Shown one piece after another: positions 1 through 7,505 of a stretch of 16,313 nt of DNA. The translations under genes and the position numbers were made by a program. This DNA is from Gemmatimonadota bacterium (GTDB lineage: Bacteria > Gemmatimonadota > Gemmatimonadetes > Gemmatimonadales > Gemmatimonadaceae), in the NCBI GenBank assembly GCA_016719105.1, contig JADKAQ010000037.1:1-16313 (forward strand), in the 5' to 3' direction. Position 1 is the first letter of the stretch. Every line of letters starts with the position of its first letter. A model generated the notes under the pieces. It was not told where the DNA came from and did no database searches. It saw only the letters and a list, made by a program, of their open reading frames with translations.

Positions 1-180
1 CCTGAGCAGGTTGCCGAAGAGGATGACGAGCGCCCAGACCCTTGCGTCCGCCCGGCACTACCCTCGCGACGGGAGAGGTCGAGCAACCCCCAGACCTGCA
101 GCGAGAGCTGCACGAGCACGAGGGCGCTGAGGGCGATCAGCAATCCGGTGGGGGAGGTCGCGGAGCTTTTCCATGGGCAT
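1..180 (-). CDS. PLDc_N-type membrane protein (5' part, window-truncated, frameshifted)
   Basis: The minus strand carries the start of a small membrane protein that runs off the left edge. From the ATG at 180-178 it reads MPMEKLRDLP. A shift in the C5 run near 146-150 then leads into a hydrophobic helix (LLIALSALVLVQLSLQVWGL) ending in LDLSRRE. A second shift near 30-45 gives VWALVILFGNLLR, where the window stops. A helix, then a short basic/acidic turn, then W-x-L-x-I-L-F-x-N-L-L is typical of the PLDc_N domain. That domain occurs alone or at the N-terminus of cardiolipin synthases. The family call rests on this pattern alone. The gene is divergent from the GH3 gene. No good ribosome binding site was seen. 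Confidence 0.45.
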
Positions 181-396
181 ATGCAGATAGTCGTGCTCGC
201 CGGAGGGAACATCCCCGCACTCGCCGACGCTCTCCACGGTAGGCCACCGCGGCAGGACACTGCAACCGCCCCCGTATTGCCGCCGCGCGATGTTTCACTC
301 GCCGCACCGCGCCCCTAACATGCGTACAGCACGGACGACGAACCGCTCGTGACCGTCGCGCCAGCCCGACGCACCTCCCGCGTTGCTTCCCACCAC

Positions 397-2770
397 ATGA
401 CCATCATGCGCCCCGCACTCGCCTCGTTGCTGCGTCAAACCCCCTTCGCGGCGACGTCAGCGGTCCTGTTCGTTCTTTCCGCGTGCACCACCACGACCGG
501 GCGTACGCCCGCTCCGCTCACCACCCGGGCAGCACGCCGACAGCTCGAGTGGCCACGGCGACGGCGACCGAGCGCCGTGCGCACTCCCGATGCGCGCATG
601 GAGCGCTTTGTCGACTCGGTCCTCGCCGGCCTCACGCTCGAGGAAAGTGGGGGGACAGCTCACCCAGTACCGTGGGCAATTTGACTCACCGGGCCGCAGA
701 CCCCCGAGGCCGGGGCGGTCGACATTCGCGCCGGACGCGTCGGCTCGTTCCCGGGCGTCGCTGGCGCCGCGGTCACCCGCGAGGATGCAACGCGTGGCGG
801 TCGAGGAATCGCGGGCGAAGATCCCGGTCCTCTTCGCCCACGACGTCGTCCACGGCTTCCGCACCATCTTCCCCGTCCCCCTGGCCGAGGCGTCGAGTTG
901 GGACCCGGCGGCCGTGCAGCGCGCCGCCCGAATTGCAGCTGCCGAAGGGGCGCTAACGGCCTGCACTGGACCTTTGCGCCGATGGTCGACATCGCGCGAT
1001 CCGCGCTGGGGGCGCGTGGTCGAGGCTCGGGAGAAGATCCGTATCTGGGAAGCGTGATGGCCGCCGCCCAGTGCGCGGCTACCCAGAGGAACGATCTGCG
1101 CGATTCGCTCGCCCCTCATCGCCAGCGTCAAGCACTTCGTTCGGCTGTGGCGCCGCCGAGGGGGGCGCGACTACAACACGACCGATATCCCGGCGCGTAC
1201 GCTGCGGGAGATCTATCTCCCGCCGTTCCAGCGGCGGTGAACGCGGGGCGCGATCGGTGATGGCCTCGTTCAATGAGATCGACGGCGTCCCGATGCATGC
1301 GAACCGCGCGCTCATCGACGGCGTGCTGCGCGATCGCTGGGGTTGGGACGGCATCCCCTGGTGAGCGACTACACCGGCGTGATGGAACTGCTCAACCACG
1401 GCATCGGTGGCGACACCGCCACCGTCGGACGACTGGCGCTCGACGCCGGGATCGACGTCGACATGGTGAGCAACATCTTCTTCTCGTATCTCCCCGCCGA
1501 GGTGCGCGCTGGCCGACTGCCGCTGGCCGCAGTGGACAGCGCGGTGCGCCGCGTGCTGCGCGTGAAGTACGAGATGGGGCTGTTCGCCGACCCGTACCAC
1601 CACAGCAGCGAGGCGCGTGAACGGGCGCTGACCCTCTCGCCCGCCTACGTGGCCGAGGCGCGCGACATGGCCCGGCGCTCGATCGTGCTGCTCAAGAACA
1701 GCGGCGGCGCCCTCCCCTTGTCGAAGTCGTTAGGCACGCTGGCCGTGATCGGGACACTCGCCGACGACGCACGCTCGGCCCTCGGCAACTGGGCCGCCGT
1801 GGGACGCCCGGAGGACGCCGTCACGATCCTCGCCGGCATTCGGCAGGCGGGCGGCTCGCGCACGCGCATCCTCTACGCGCCGGGCGCCCCGGTCGACAGC
1901 GCCGACACGACCGGCTTTGCCGAGGCCGTGCGGATCGCCCGGCAGGCCGATGCCGTGGTGCTCGTGCTCGGCGAGCACCAGGACATGAGCGCCGAGGCGC
2001 GCAACCGCGCGTCGCTCGACCTGCCGGGGGTGCAGCTGCAACTGGCGCAGGCTGTGGTGGCCACCGGCAAGCCGGTGGTTGTGATCCTCGAGAACGGCCG
2101 GCCCCTGTCGATCCCCTGGCTCGCCGACCACGTCCCCGCCATCCTCGAGACGTGGTACCTCGGCGTACAAATGGGGCCCGCCGTGGCCGACGTCCTGTTT
2201 GGCGACGCCAACCCGGGGGGCAAGCTCCCGGCGTCGTTCCCGCGTACGGTCGGGCAGGTCCCCGTCTACTACAATCACAAGAACACCGGGCGTCCCCCGA
2301 CGAGCGCGAACGCTACACGTCCAAGTACCTCGACGTGCCGTGGACCCCGCAGTGGGCGTTCGGACATGGGTTGAGCTACACGGCGTTTGCCTATGAGCCC
2401 CCGACGCTCAGCGCCACGCAACTCACGATGGGTGACTCCGTCGTCGTGCGTGTGGCGCTCACCAACACCGGACACGTGCCGGCGACGAGGTGGTGCAGCT
2501 GCATGTGCGTGACGACGTCGGAGCGTGACGCGCCCGGTGAAGATGCTGCGCGGCTTCGAGCGCGTATCGCTGGCGCCCGGCGAGCGGCGTACCGTCTCGT
2601 TCACCCTGCGGCCGCGCGACCTGGCGTTCTACGACCTGGGGATGCGCCACGTGGTGGAGCCCGGGACGTTCACCGTGTATGTCGGCGGCAGCTCCGTCGA
2701 CGTGCGCGAGGCGCGCTTTCGCGTGACCGGGGCGACGACGGTCGTGCCGGATCGGGGGCTGGTGCCGTAG
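397..2770 (+). CDS. bglX: GH3 beta-glucosidase, BglX-like, exported lipoprotein (multiply frameshifted)
   Basis: Glycoside hydrolase family 3 enzyme, expected to cleave terminal beta-glucosides in the periplasm. The N-terminus has a lipoprotein signal ending in LFVLSAC (Cys about residue 30). Recognisable blocks follow in order: LTQYRGQFDS, KIPVLFAHDVVHGFRTIFPV, ANGLHWTFAPMVDIAR, DPRWGRVVE, GSGEDPYLGSVMAAAQ, VMASFNEIDGVPMHANRAL, LVSDYTGVMEL, then a long intact stretch (1359-2290) with RRSIVLLKN and LFGDANPGGKLPASFPR. The C-terminal fibronectin III-like domain includes WAFGHGLSYT. The nucleophile should be the Asp of VSDYTG, codon 1367-1369. The span of about 790 codons fits BglX (about 765). 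About 17 frame changes break it, mostly before 1360, yet every conserved block survives in some frame, so I favour sequence error over decay. The start is uncertain: ATG 397 and 406 both lack a clear ribosome binding site. Confidence 0.85.
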
Positions 2771-2784
2771 GGGGGGCGGTGCCT

Positions 2785-2844
2785 GGGGTCAGAGCTGGGG
2801 TCAGAGCTGGGGTCAGAGCTAGGGTCAGAGCTAGGGTCAGAGCA
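2785..2844 (+). repeat. 5-copy tandem array of a 12-bp unit, left arm of the RAYT locus
   Basis: Five head-to-tail copies are seen: GGGGTCAGAGCT at 2785-2796, 2797-2808 and 2809-2820, then AGGGTCAGAGCT at 2821-2832 and AGGGTCAGAGCA at 2833-2844. The array begins 14 bp after the GH3 stop codon. It is the inverse of the array at 3627-3678, so the two frame the transposase gene. The unit contains the self-complementary AGCT, so adjacent copies can form small hairpins. Confidence 0.97.
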
Positions 2845-2873
2845 TGCGTCCGCACCGCGTCCGCTCACTGCGG

Positions 2874-2901
2874 CCAATCGCATGCACATGCAACCGATTG
2901 G
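2874..2901. repeat. 7-bp inverted repeat in the RAYT leader
   Basis: CCAATCG at 2874-2880 pairs perfectly with CGATTGG at 2895-2901, leaving a 14-nt loop with CATGCACATGCA. It lies about 85 bp upstream of the transposase start. It could be a regulatory hairpin or a second DNA substrate for the transposase. Seven base pairs can arise by chance, so confidence in function is low. Confidence 0.4.
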
Positions 2902-2986
2902 TACGGCACCTCGCGTCAGTGCGCGTAGTATTGCCCAGGTGCAGACGCACGACCCAACTCGCCCAGCACGACGTAGAGGTACCCAC

Positions 2987-3646
2987 ATGGCTCGCCCTCC
3001 TCGCACCGTCATTGCGGGTGTACCGCTTCATATCACGCAACGCGGCAACGATCGCGTGCGCACGTTTCACGACGATCGGGACGTCACGTACTACCGCGAA
3101 CTGCTGCTCGACGCGACGCGCGCCCTCGGCTGCGCCGTGCACGCGTACGTCTTCATGCCGAACCACGTGCATCTCCTGGTCACGCCGCCCGACCCGTCGG
3201 CGCCCGCGCGCTTGATGCAGCGCCTCGGCGCACGCTATGTGCGCTATGTCAACACCGTCTATGCGCGCACAGGCACCCTGTGGGAGGGACGGTATCGCTC
3301 CTCGCTTGTCGATTCGGACCGATATGTGCTGACCTGCATGCGTTACATCGAACTGAATCCTGTCCGCGCAGGTCTCGTGAGCGAGCCGGAGCTCGTTAGG
3401 TGTTCGAGTTACCGGTATCACGCGTTGGGCGAAGCCGATGCACTCGTGTCTCCACATCCGCTCTACTTGGCCTTGGGCGCGTCGCCTCGTGATCGTCGCG
3501 ACGCGTATCGCGCAATGTGCCGATGGGCGTTGAGCCCCGAGGTACTTCGCGACATTCGTCGCTCCATTGGCAGCAGAAACGGCCGGGCGGATGCACGCAG
3601 CGGGACGGAGTTTGAGACGCAAGGTCTGCTCCGACCCCAGCTCTGA
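2987..3646 (+). CDS. REP-associated tyrosine transposase (RAYT, Y1_Tnp family)
   Basis: 219-aa single-strand DNA transposase of the Y1 (HUH) family. It reads ITQRGNDRVRTF near residues 16-27, then the metal-binding HUH motif in MPNHVHLL (His60, His62). The helix carrying the catalytic tyrosine, within ARYVRYVNTVYAR, is at about 82-94. The RAYT signature follows: GTLWEGRYRSSLVDSDRYVL, then CMRYIELNPVRAGL. Start ATG 2987 is chosen because AGAGGT lies about 7 nt upstream and the family normally starts just before the GxPxHITQRGN block. A longer in-frame extension to 2882 looks like leader. The frame is intact, unlike many neighbours. The last codons and the stop (3644-3646) lie inside the right repeat array, so the C-terminus LLRPQL is encoded by repeat units. 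The likely substrates are the flanking 12-bp units and the solo copy near 11.3 kb. Confidence 0.93.
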   Translation: MARPPRTVIAGVPLHITQRGNDRVRTFHDDRDVTYYRELLLDATRALGCAVHAYVFMPNHVHLLVTPPDPSAPARLMQRLGARYVRYVNTVYARTGTLWEGRYRSSLVDSDRYVLTCMRYIELNPVRAGLVSEPELVRCSSYRYHALGEADALVSPHPLYLALGASPRDRRDAYRAMCRWALSPEVLRDIRRSIGSRNGRADARSGTEFETQGLLRPQL

Positions 3647-3678
3647 CCCCAGCTCTGACCCCAGCTCTGACCCCAGCT
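3627..3678 (-). repeat. Inverted 12-bp repeat array, right arm of the RAYT locus
   Basis: Three exact AGCTCTGACCCC copies lie at 3639-3650, 3651-3662 and 3663-3674. A degenerate copy TGCTCCGACCCC (3627-3638) precedes them and a partial AGCT (3675-3678) follows. This is the reverse complement of the left array. The sequence GGTCTGCTC at 3623-3631, overlapping its inner edge, is also found in the 11-bp repeats near 11.28 kb. The transposase stop codon sits in the first exact copy. Confidence 0.97.
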
Positions 3679-3740
3679 GTCGCCCTCGCCCCCGCGATTC
3701 CGCTCTAGACCCACAGAGCGGGCAACGCGTGATCACTATC

Positions 3741-3746
3741 GAGGAG
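3741..3746 (+). promoter_or_regulatory. Ribosome binding site of the kelch lipoprotein gene
   Basis: GAGGAG lies 7 nt before ATG 3754 and fixes that start. Confidence 0.75.
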
Positions 3747-3753
3747 ACGACAC

Positions 3754-5139
3754 ATGCGACGAGCCTGGTTACTCACGGCCGGCATCATCGTGGGATGCGG
3801 AGGGGGCAGCGAGACGGCGGTCACACCACCCCCGGTGGCGGTCGCGACCGTCACCGTCACCGAGTCGTCGATACCGACGCTGCTCGTTGGGAGCAGCGTC
3901 CAGCTCACCGCGACGGCCCGCGACGCGCAGAACAATGCGCTCCCGGCCAGGCCGATTGCCTGGAGCTCGTCGGCACCCAGCATCGCCTCGGTGTCGGCGA
4001 CCGGACTGGTAACGGGCGTCGCGCCTGGCGCCGCGCAGGTGCGCGCCACCGCCGATGGCAAGTTCGCCGAGGTCGCCGTGACCGTGCGAGCACAGCCGTG
4101 GAGCCTCACCGGATCGCTCGCGATCGGCCGGACGCTGCACTCCCTCACGGTACTCGCCAACGGCAGCGTCCTTGCCACCGGAGGGCAGGTGCTCGGCACG
4201 CCGTTCCAGACCATCCGTAGCGCCGAACTCTATGACCCGGCCTCGGGGAGCTGGCGAACGGTGGGAAGCCTAACGACTGGGCGCGCGAATCACGTCGCCA
4301 TCCGGCTCCTCAACGGCAAGGTCCTCGTCGCAGGCGGCTACTCGCTCGAGCCGTCGACGCGCCTCGCCAGCGCAGAGCTGTATGACCCGGTGACCGAGGC
4401 ATGGAGCGTGACGGGTAGCATGTCGGAGCCCCGCGACCTTGCCGCCGCCGCGCTCCTCCCCGACGGGCGCGTTCTCGTGGCGGGTGGGTCGGGCGCCGGC
4501 ACCAACCTGAATGCGTTGGCGACCGCGGAGATCTACGACCCTGCAACCGGACGCTGGAGCAGGGCGGCCAACCTGTCAGTCGCACGCGGCGGTCACACTG
4601 CCACGTCGCTTGCGAACGGCAAGGTCCTCGTGGCAGGGGGAGGGTCGGGCACCTTCACCGCGCCTACCCTGCACGCCAGCGCCGAACTGTATGACCCGGC
4701 CACCGGGGTGTGGAGGACGACGGGAAGCGTGACCATTGCGCGCGGCTTCCACCGCGCCGTGGCGCTTCCTGACGGACGACTGCTCCTGACGGGCGGCAGC
4801 GATTTCGTCTCCACCGTCTTTCCGTCATCCGACCTCTACGACGCGGCGAGCGGTGCCTGGTCGATCACGGCGGCGTTGGGAACGGGCCGCATCTCGCACT
4901 CGGCTACCGTCCTGCGCAACGGGAGCGTGCTGGTGGCGGGCGGCGGCAACGGAGGAAGCGCGCCGCTCGCCGGCGCCGAACTCTTCGACCTTGCCACGGG
5001 GCGATGGGCAGCCGCGGGCGACATGCGCGTGTCGCGTTCCAATCACGCGGCAGCGCTGCTGCCCAACGGTAAGGTGTTGGTGGCCGGCGGACAGGGCGTC
5101 GGCGCTTCGACGAGCGCCGAGCTCTTCGATCCCGGATGA
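3754..5139 (+). CDS. BIG2 domain plus seven-kelch-repeat lipoprotein
   Basis: 461-aa intact protein. The N-terminus is a lipoprotein signal with lipobox IIVGC (Cys15), so it should be anchored in the outer or inner membrane facing the periplasm or surface. Residues about 28-112 form an Ig-like BIG2 domain (VTVTESSIPTLLVGSSVQLT, WSSSAPSIASVS, GLVTGVAPGAAQVRAT). Residues about 115-461 hold seven kelch repeats of about 50 aa. Each has G-R-x3-H or similar, LxNGxVLVAGG, then SAELYDPATGxW, giving a predicted seven-bladed beta-propeller. Such proteins bind carbohydrate or protein partners; no ligand can be named. No enzymatic residues of galactose oxidase were recognised. The start has a strong GAGGAG site. 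It lies just downstream of the RAYT locus, which may have displaced its native promoter. Confidence 0.93.
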   Translation: MRRAWLLTAGIIVGCGGGSETAVTPPPVAVATVTVTESSIPTLLVGSSVQLTATARDAQNNALPARPIAWSSSAPSIASVSATGLVTGVAPGAAQVRATADGKFAEVAVTVRAQPWSLTGSLAIGRTLHSLTVLANGSVLATGGQVLGTPFQTIRSAELYDPASGSWRTVGSLTTGRANHVAIRLLNGKVLVAGGYSLEPSTRLASAELYDPVTEAWSVTGSMSEPRDLAAAALLPDGRVLVAGGSGAGTNLNALATAEIYDPATGRWSRAANLSVARGGHTATSLANGKVLVAGGGSGTFTAPTLHASAELYDPATGVWRTTGSVTIARGFHRAVALPDGRLLLTGGSDFVSTVFPSSDLYDAASGAWSITAALGTGRISHSATVLRNGSVLVAGGGNGGSAPLAGAELFDLATGRWAAAGDMRVSRSNHAAALLPNGKVLVAGGQGVGASTSAELFDPG

Positions 5140-5189
5140 CCTCCGGCCGTTCGTGGGCCGGGCAGCGGCACTGACGCGGCGAGTCCCCG

Positions 5190-5218
5190 TGTCGGGTTTG
5201 AGCGGCCGATTTCCGCTC
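5190..5218 (+). promoter_or_regulatory. Shared upstream element, copy 1
   Basis: TGTCGGGTTTG (5190-5200) is followed after 9 nt by TTTCCGCTC (5210-5218), 93 nt before the start of the small lipoprotein at 5312. The same two blocks recur upstream of the next lipoprotein (5792-5820). In this copy GAGCGG/CCGCTC can also form a 6-bp hairpin, which the other copy lacks. It may be a promoter or operator; the factor is unknown. Confidence 0.5.
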
Positions 5219-5297
5219 TCGGTGCATGTGCGGGTGTGGGTCTCTCGCGGTCCCCCCCAGCCCGTGACGCACCTAGGTGCCGCGAACGACAATGAAC

Positions 5298-5302
5298 GGA
5301 GG
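5298..5302 (+). promoter_or_regulatory. Ribosome binding site that decides the start at 5312
   Basis: GGAGG abuts the upstream in-frame ATG (5303), which makes that codon unusable by normal spacing. It is 9 nt from ATG 5312. Confidence 0.7.
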
Positions 5303-5311
5303 ATGGAACCG

Positions 5312-5773
5312 ATGCTTCTCCGCAAAGTGCTGGTCATCGCGGGAGCGCTGTCGCTCTCGCTCATGGGATGTTCCGATCGACTCGCCTCGCCGGCCGCGAA
5401 CGACACGGAGCGCTTGCTCCTGGCGGAACGAGTGCTCGCCCTCAAGGCCCGCGTCGGTGAGACGGGGCGCATCACCCTGGAGCAGCGTCGCGAACTCGAC
5501 GACATCACGCACGACATCGCCGCCTGGCAGGCGCGCACCGGGCGCACCGACCTCTCGGTCTCCAAGCCCCAGCGCCCCTCGACCGTGACCACCTCCGCGC
5601 TCGTCACCAAGGCCCCAACGGAGTCTTGCAGTGCCTGTCCCGCCGTGAAGTCCAACGGTGGATACATCTGCTTCCTCGACTGGCAGGGCCCGTGCGGCGC
5701 ACCCGGAGACATCATCCAGCGAGTCTGCACCTACGCGTGCATCTACCTGGGCCCAGTTCCGATCAAGCGCTGA
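5312..5773 (+). CDS. Small cysteine-rich lipoprotein, unknown function
   Basis: 153 aa. The signal peptide MLLRKVLVIAGALSLS ends in lipobox LMGC (Cys20). The middle (about 30-75) is rich in charged residues and predicted helical (ERLLLAERVLALKARVGE, then ITLEQRRELDDITHDIAAWQ). The C-terminal third has six cysteines: CSAC, ICF, PCG, VCTYAC. This suggests up to three disulfides or a metal site, in a periplasmic or surface setting. I do not recognise the family. The start at 5312 is chosen over 5303 by ribosome-binding-site spacing. It shares an upstream element with the next lipoprotein gene, and the 102-bp gap between them contains the second copy, so each probably has its own control. Confidence 0.8.
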   Translation: MLLRKVLVIAGALSLSLMGCSDRLASPAANDTERLLLAERVLALKARVGETGRITLEQRRELDDITHDIAAWQARTGRTDLSVSKPQRPSTVTTSALVTKAPTESCSACPAVKSNGGYICFLDWQGPCGAPGDIIQRVCTYACIYLGPVPIKR

Positions 5774-5791
5774 TCCTTCGTGCGAGAGTCA

Positions 5792-5820
5792 CTGTCGGGT
5801 TTGCGCCCGCCTTTCCGCTC
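5792..5820 (+). promoter_or_regulatory. Shared upstream element, copy 2
   Basis: TGTCGGGTTTG (5793-5803) and TTTCCGCTC (5812-5820) recur here with an 8-nt spacer, 55 nt before the small lipoprotein gene at 5876. The blocks match copy 1 exactly; only the spacer differs. A weaker 29-bp look-alike (about 21 of 29 matches) is upstream of the kelch gene at 3677-3705. Confidence 0.5.
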
Positions 5821-5875
5821 ACAGATCGCGTCCCGAATAGGCCTGACGCGTTCACCCTCCTTCCGGAGCCCATCC

Positions 5876-6043
5876 ATGAAAGCCATCGTCACCCTCGTCG
5901 CGACCGCACTCGCGGTCACCGGATGTTCGAGCCTCACCGGCCCCAACGACCGCGACGCCGCCGCGCGCGACGCGCTGGCCAAGCGGCAGCTCGAGGTCGC
6001 ATCCAAGGTCCCGCAAGTCTCCGGGAAGCTCGCCGCGAACTGA
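5876..6043 (+). CDS. Very small lipoprotein, unknown function
   Basis: 55 aa. The signal peptide MKAIVTLVATALA ends in lipobox VTGC (Cys17). The mature part of about 38 aa is highly charged and probably helical (NDRDAAARDALAKRQLEVAS). GGAG at 5865-5868 stands 7 nt before the ATG. It is followed after 15 bp by the phosphoribosyltransferase gene, so the two may share a transcript. The shape resembles small entericidin- or Lpp-like lipoproteins, but I see no sequence match. Confidence 0.75.
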   Translation: MKAIVTLVATALAVTGCSSLTGPNDRDAAARDALAKRQLEVASKVPQVSGKLAAN

Positions 6044-6051
6044 CGCGAGGG

Positions 6052-6098
6052 CGCCGGCATGTCGGTCACACCGTTGTTCCACGATCGACATGCCGGCG
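6052..6098 (+). promoter_or_regulatory. Long hairpin enclosing the start codon of the fusion gene
   Basis: CGCCGGCATGTCG (6052-6064) is a perfect 13-bp inverted repeat of CGACATGCCGGCG (6086-6098). Allowing one G-U pair, the stem extends to 16 bp (6052-6067 with 6083-6098) with a 15-nt loop. The ATG at 6059-6061 lies inside the left arm, and the probable ribosome binding site GAGG (6047-6050) lies just outside. In mRNA this would hide the start codon. The function is inferred; the inverted repeat is directly visible. Confidence 0.6.
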
Positions 6099-7484
6099 GG
6101 ATGGCCCTCGCGCAGGCGTTGTCGCAACACGTTAGGCGTCCGGGCACCGTGGTGCTCGGGATGGCGAGGGGAGGAGTCGCTGTCGCGGCCCCCGTCGCCC
6201 GGGCGCTCGACGCCTCGCTCGACACCTTCGTCGGCCGCAAGCTGGGCGTCCCGGGGCTGGAGGAAGTCGCGTTTGGCGCCATCGCCGAGGGAGATGAGGG
6301 GCCAGTCCTCGAGGGCGTACACGACTACATCGGCCTGCCGCGCCGAGTGGTGACGACCATCGTGGCGCACGAACGTGAGGAGATGGCGCGGCGCATCCGG
6401 CGCTATCGCGATGGCCATCCGCTCCCTTCCCTCGCAGGTCGCACGGTGATCGTGGTGGACGATGGCCTCGCCAGTGGCGCGACGCTCACCGCCGCCGGAC
6501 GCGCACTGCGCCGACACCGCCCCGCACGTCTCATCGCCGCGGTCCCCGTCGCCTCGACCGATGGACTGCAGTCCGCGCGCGCCACGTTCGACGAGGTGGT
6601 CGCCGTCGCGACGCCCGCACCGTTCGGGACGGTCTCCGATTGGTATCGCGACTACGATCCGGTCAGCGATGCGGAGGTTCGCGCCCTGCTCGGACGCGCT
6701 CCTGCACCTGAACACCGCGAGCACGCAGCTGCGCCGGCCGGGAACGAGCGCGACGTCGCGATCCCCTCCACCGAGCCCGGATTCACGCTCGTCATGCCCG
6801 GCGAGCTCGGAATGCCTCCGGACGCACGCTCGCCACACGGTCTGGTCATCCTGGCCCACGGCGGAGGGAGCAGTCGCGGGAGCTATCGCAATCGGTACCT
6901 CGCGGCGCGCTTGCGGCTGGCGGGTTGGGCCACGCTGCGCGTCGACCTGCTCGGGGAGCGCGAGCGCGACGCCGATACCGACGGCGGATGCGCTTCGACA
7001 TCGCACGCATCACGCGCCGACTCCTCGTTGCCACGCGCTGGTGCCTGGACCATGACGTTGCGGGTGCGGATCACATCGTCCTCTTCGGCGCCAGCACCGG
7101 CGCCGCGGCGCGATAGGTGTCGCGGCTGCCCTCCCCGCTCATGTCCACGGCGTGATCGCGAGGGGCGGACGTGTCGACCTCGCCGCGGATCACCTCGCGC
7201 ACGTGCAGGCGCCGTCGCTGCTCGTCGTTGGAAGTGCCGACGGGGACACCCTGCGCCTCAACCGTGAATCCGCGCGGCGACTCGGGGGGGCGGTCACACT
7301 GCGCATCGTACGAGGCGCAGGACACACCTTCGAGGAAGCCGGCGCACTCGGACGCGTCGGTGAGCACGTCTCCGCATGGCTCACCCGCCAGCGGCTCATG
7401 CAGCGCATCAGGCGCTGGTGGCCAGTCGCACCCATCTGGCCGGCGACGCTGCGCGCTGGTATGCTCGCGCGAGATAGGGTCTGA
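6059..7484 (+). CDS. Phosphoribosyltransferase-alpha/beta-hydrolase fusion (two frameshifts)
   Basis: About 475 codons. Residues about 1-215 are a type I phosphoribosyltransferase domain: FHDRHAGGMALAQAL, VVLGMARGGVAVA (31-43), FVGRKLGVPGLEEVAFGAIA, and the PRPP loop VIVVDDGLASGAT (130-142). From about 240 there is a dienelactone-hydrolase-like domain: GLVILAHGGGSSRGS, LATLRVDLL-type strand, a GASTG nucleophile elbow, then Asp in VGSADGDTL and His in GAGHTFEEAG as probable catalytic partners. The domain order matches known actinobacterial-type fusions. Frame breaks near 6985 and 7110 separate the hydrolase core pieces (6059-6985, 6985-7110, 7110-7484), and each lies in clearly alignable sequence. 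The substrate is unknown. GAGG at 6047-6050 supports the start; the family block FxDRxxAG requires it rather than the ATG at 6101. Confidence 0.88.
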
Positions 7485-7505
7485 CGATCCGCTGCGGCGA
7501 CCGAC

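Larger units (their letters stand above)
2785..3678 (+). mobile_element. RAYT locus: REP-associated transposase between inverted 12-bp arrays
   Basis: The unit consists of the left array (2785-2844, GGGGTCAGAGCT orientation), about 140 bp of leader, the transposase gene (2987-3646) and the right array (3627-3678, AGCTCTGACCCC orientation). The arrays are long inverted terminal repeats. RAYTs are single-copy housekeeping relatives of IS200/IS605 transposases that mobilise short palindromic repeats. No target-site duplication was recognised. It sits between two unrelated lipoprotein genes. Confidence 0.8.

Noticed and set aside
207..235. GGAAC upstream of the GH3 gene as an ECF promoter
   Set aside because: No GTCT-like block at 15-17 nt, and the GH3 start is far away.
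397..2770. GH3 gene as a pseudogene
   Set aside because: The conserved blocks and catalytic Asp are intact and breaks match the local cluster of indels seen in unrelated genes; kept as a coding gene with doubtful frame.
2629..3012. Minus-strand frames with SDPSSDPSSDP or LTPALTPALTP repeats
   Set aside because: A 12-bp DNA repeat yields a 4-residue repeat in every frame; these are shadows of the array, not repeat proteins.
2785..3678. CRISPR array
   Set aside because: The repeats are 12 bp, contiguous and without spacers; no cas genes.
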